Origin: Gammaproteobacteria bacterium | GTDB taxonomy: Bacteria; Pseudomonadota; Gammaproteobacteria; UBA9214 | DNA length: 5,367 nt | Assembly: GCA_029881775.1 (NCBI GenBank) | Contig: JAOULY010000166.1 | Coordinates: 1-5,367, forward strand | Direction: 5' to 3' | Part shown: positions 4,812 through 5,367 of the stretch, one piece after another | How the letters are laid out: the number at the start of each line of letters is the position of its first letter | Numbering within the stretch: position 1 is the stretch's first letter | Notes under the pieces: generated by a model | The model's input: the letters and a program-made list of their open reading frames with translations, nothing else | The model's database searches: none | Told to the model about the DNA's origin: nothing | Made by a program: the position numbers and the translations under genes

Positions 4812-5345
4812 ATGGAACGTGTAACCATAGGCGCGAATTTTTCGGAGCAGCCACTATGGAAAAAGGCTATTGGTATTCCGCTTATATACTTCCCATTGAT
4901 AACAACGACTCCCTTTGTGCTGCTAGGGGTGCTGCTGGTCAGAATCCATCTAAAATACGTTGGAGGCATGAATATCAGATCTTATTGGGATTTCGTCCCT
5001 GCCTGGGCTTCGCACCGTTACTGTTATGACAATCAGATCATCTATTCTACTGGCTCCACCTGGTACAACCTGCGCGCGCACAGATTCTACTGGATTTTCA
5101 ACTGCAAGCTCTATTGCCCGCTGAGTGTTGCCCTGTTCCGCTATGCGACCTACCTTGTAATGATCGTGGAGAACTGGTGGTGCCCGTTTGAGCATGACAA
5201 GAAACAAGAATATGCTGCGGGCGCGATCGATAAATCTTACTGGCACCTGCATGATCAGGAGAAAGAAAGGCTGCATCCTGATGATCGAGGTAACCCGATC
5301 TGGAATAAAGCATCTCAGGATGGCAGTGATGATAGGGCAGAATGA
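4812..5345 (+). CDS. Membrane-anchored protein of unknown function, Trp- and Cys-rich
   Basis: I do not recognise this 177-residue protein. AAAGGA seven bases upstream supports the ATG. Residues ~19-44 (AIGIPLIYFPLITTTPFVLLGVLLV) form a clear membrane segment. A second, shorter hydrophobic stretch, PLSVALFRYATYLVMIV (103-119), may cross or lie on the membrane. Between and after them are many aromatics, including nine Trp in all (for example W59, W65, W84, W94, W122, W123) and four Cys (C71, C98, C102, C124). C98-x3-C102 and CPFEHD (124-129), with His145 and His147 in WHLH, could form a metal or disulfide site; this is only inference. The tail (145-177) is charged and soluble. Aromatic and Cys motifs of this density usually mean a conserved family and not a chance frame. 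The TGA stop overlaps the next start as ATGA, so it is the first gene of an operon. It is divergent from the sulfotransferase, which may hint at a common process but does not prove one. Confidence 0.75.
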   Translation: MERVTIGANFSEQPLWKKAIGIPLIYFPLITTTPFVLLGVLLVRIHLKYVGGMNIRSYWDFVPAWASHRYCYDNQIIYSTGSTWYNLRAHRFYWIFNCKLYCPLSVALFRYATYLVMIVENWWCPFEHDKKQEYAAGAIDKSYWHLHDQEKERLHPDDRGNPIWNKASQDGSDDRAE

Positions 5346-5367
5346 GCGACACCAACCGCTCCCTTGA
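5342..5367 (+). CDS. Start of a downstream gene, translationally coupled (3' end outside the window)
   Basis: ATG 5342-5344 overlaps the TGA of the membrane-protein gene by four bases (ATGA), a common coupling arrangement in operons. AGGG at 5334-5337 is a close, weak ribosome binding site. Only MSDTNRSL can be read. The first four residues equal those of the sulfotransferase in this window (MSDT), but that is too short to infer homology. Confidence 0.5.

Overview
The window looks like a chromosomal segment of a moderate-GC Gram-negative bacterium, most likely an uncultured or environmental gammaproteobacterium. The reasons are two or three proteins with Sec-type signal peptides, a GDSL lipase of the secreted proteobacterial type, AGGA/GGAGG ribosome binding sites, and intergenic palindromic repeats of the kinds common in that class (a GTAGGGTGCGC-type nested palindrome, and GGGGAYGGAGG hairpins resembling REP/RAYT-associated repeats). 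The assignment is from motif memory; no search was run. I saw no rRNA, tRNA, CRISPR array or transposase gene.

Layout, left to right. (1) 1-585, + strand: the 3' end of a gene for a probably secreted protein with an Ig-like module. (2) A 301-base gap, AT-rich in its second half. (3) 887-1936, +: a complete secreted SGNH/GDSL esterase-lipase with all catalytic blocks. (4) 1937-2383: an intergenic region holding one copy of a repeat element (52-bp unit plus nested palindrome, 2006-2100), a strong hairpin (2109-2147), a small palindrome and a probable extended -10 promoter. (5) 2384-3472, +: a complete secreted protein with an N-terminal domain carrying DSDGDGIPG, followed by Ig-like modules. 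(6) 3473-3720: a second hairpin of the same family (3499-3536) and a second copy of the repeat element (3619-3713). (7) 3721-4593, - strand: a cytosolic-type PAPS-dependent sulfotransferase. (8) 4594-4811: a divergent control region with a perfect 9-bp inverted repeat over the sulfotransferase promoter and a half copy of the hairpin family. (9) 4812-5345, +: a 177-residue membrane-anchored protein I do not recognise. Its stop codon overlaps the start of a further gene (5342 onward) that runs off the window.

The left part is a set of exported proteins (two Ig-like, one lipase), each apparently with its own leader region rather than a tight operon. The right part is a divergent pair: the sulfotransferase on one side and a membrane-protein operon on the other. 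No shared pathway can be shown from the sequence.

The most unusual structure is the bracketing of the 2384-3472 gene. It lies between two direct copies of a 52-bp repeat. Their nested palindromes carry the same 22-bp core in opposite orientations (21 of 22 bases match after reverse-complementing). The gene is also flanked by the two full hairpins. This gives the gene a cassette-like setting and suggests that the palindrome core has flipped.
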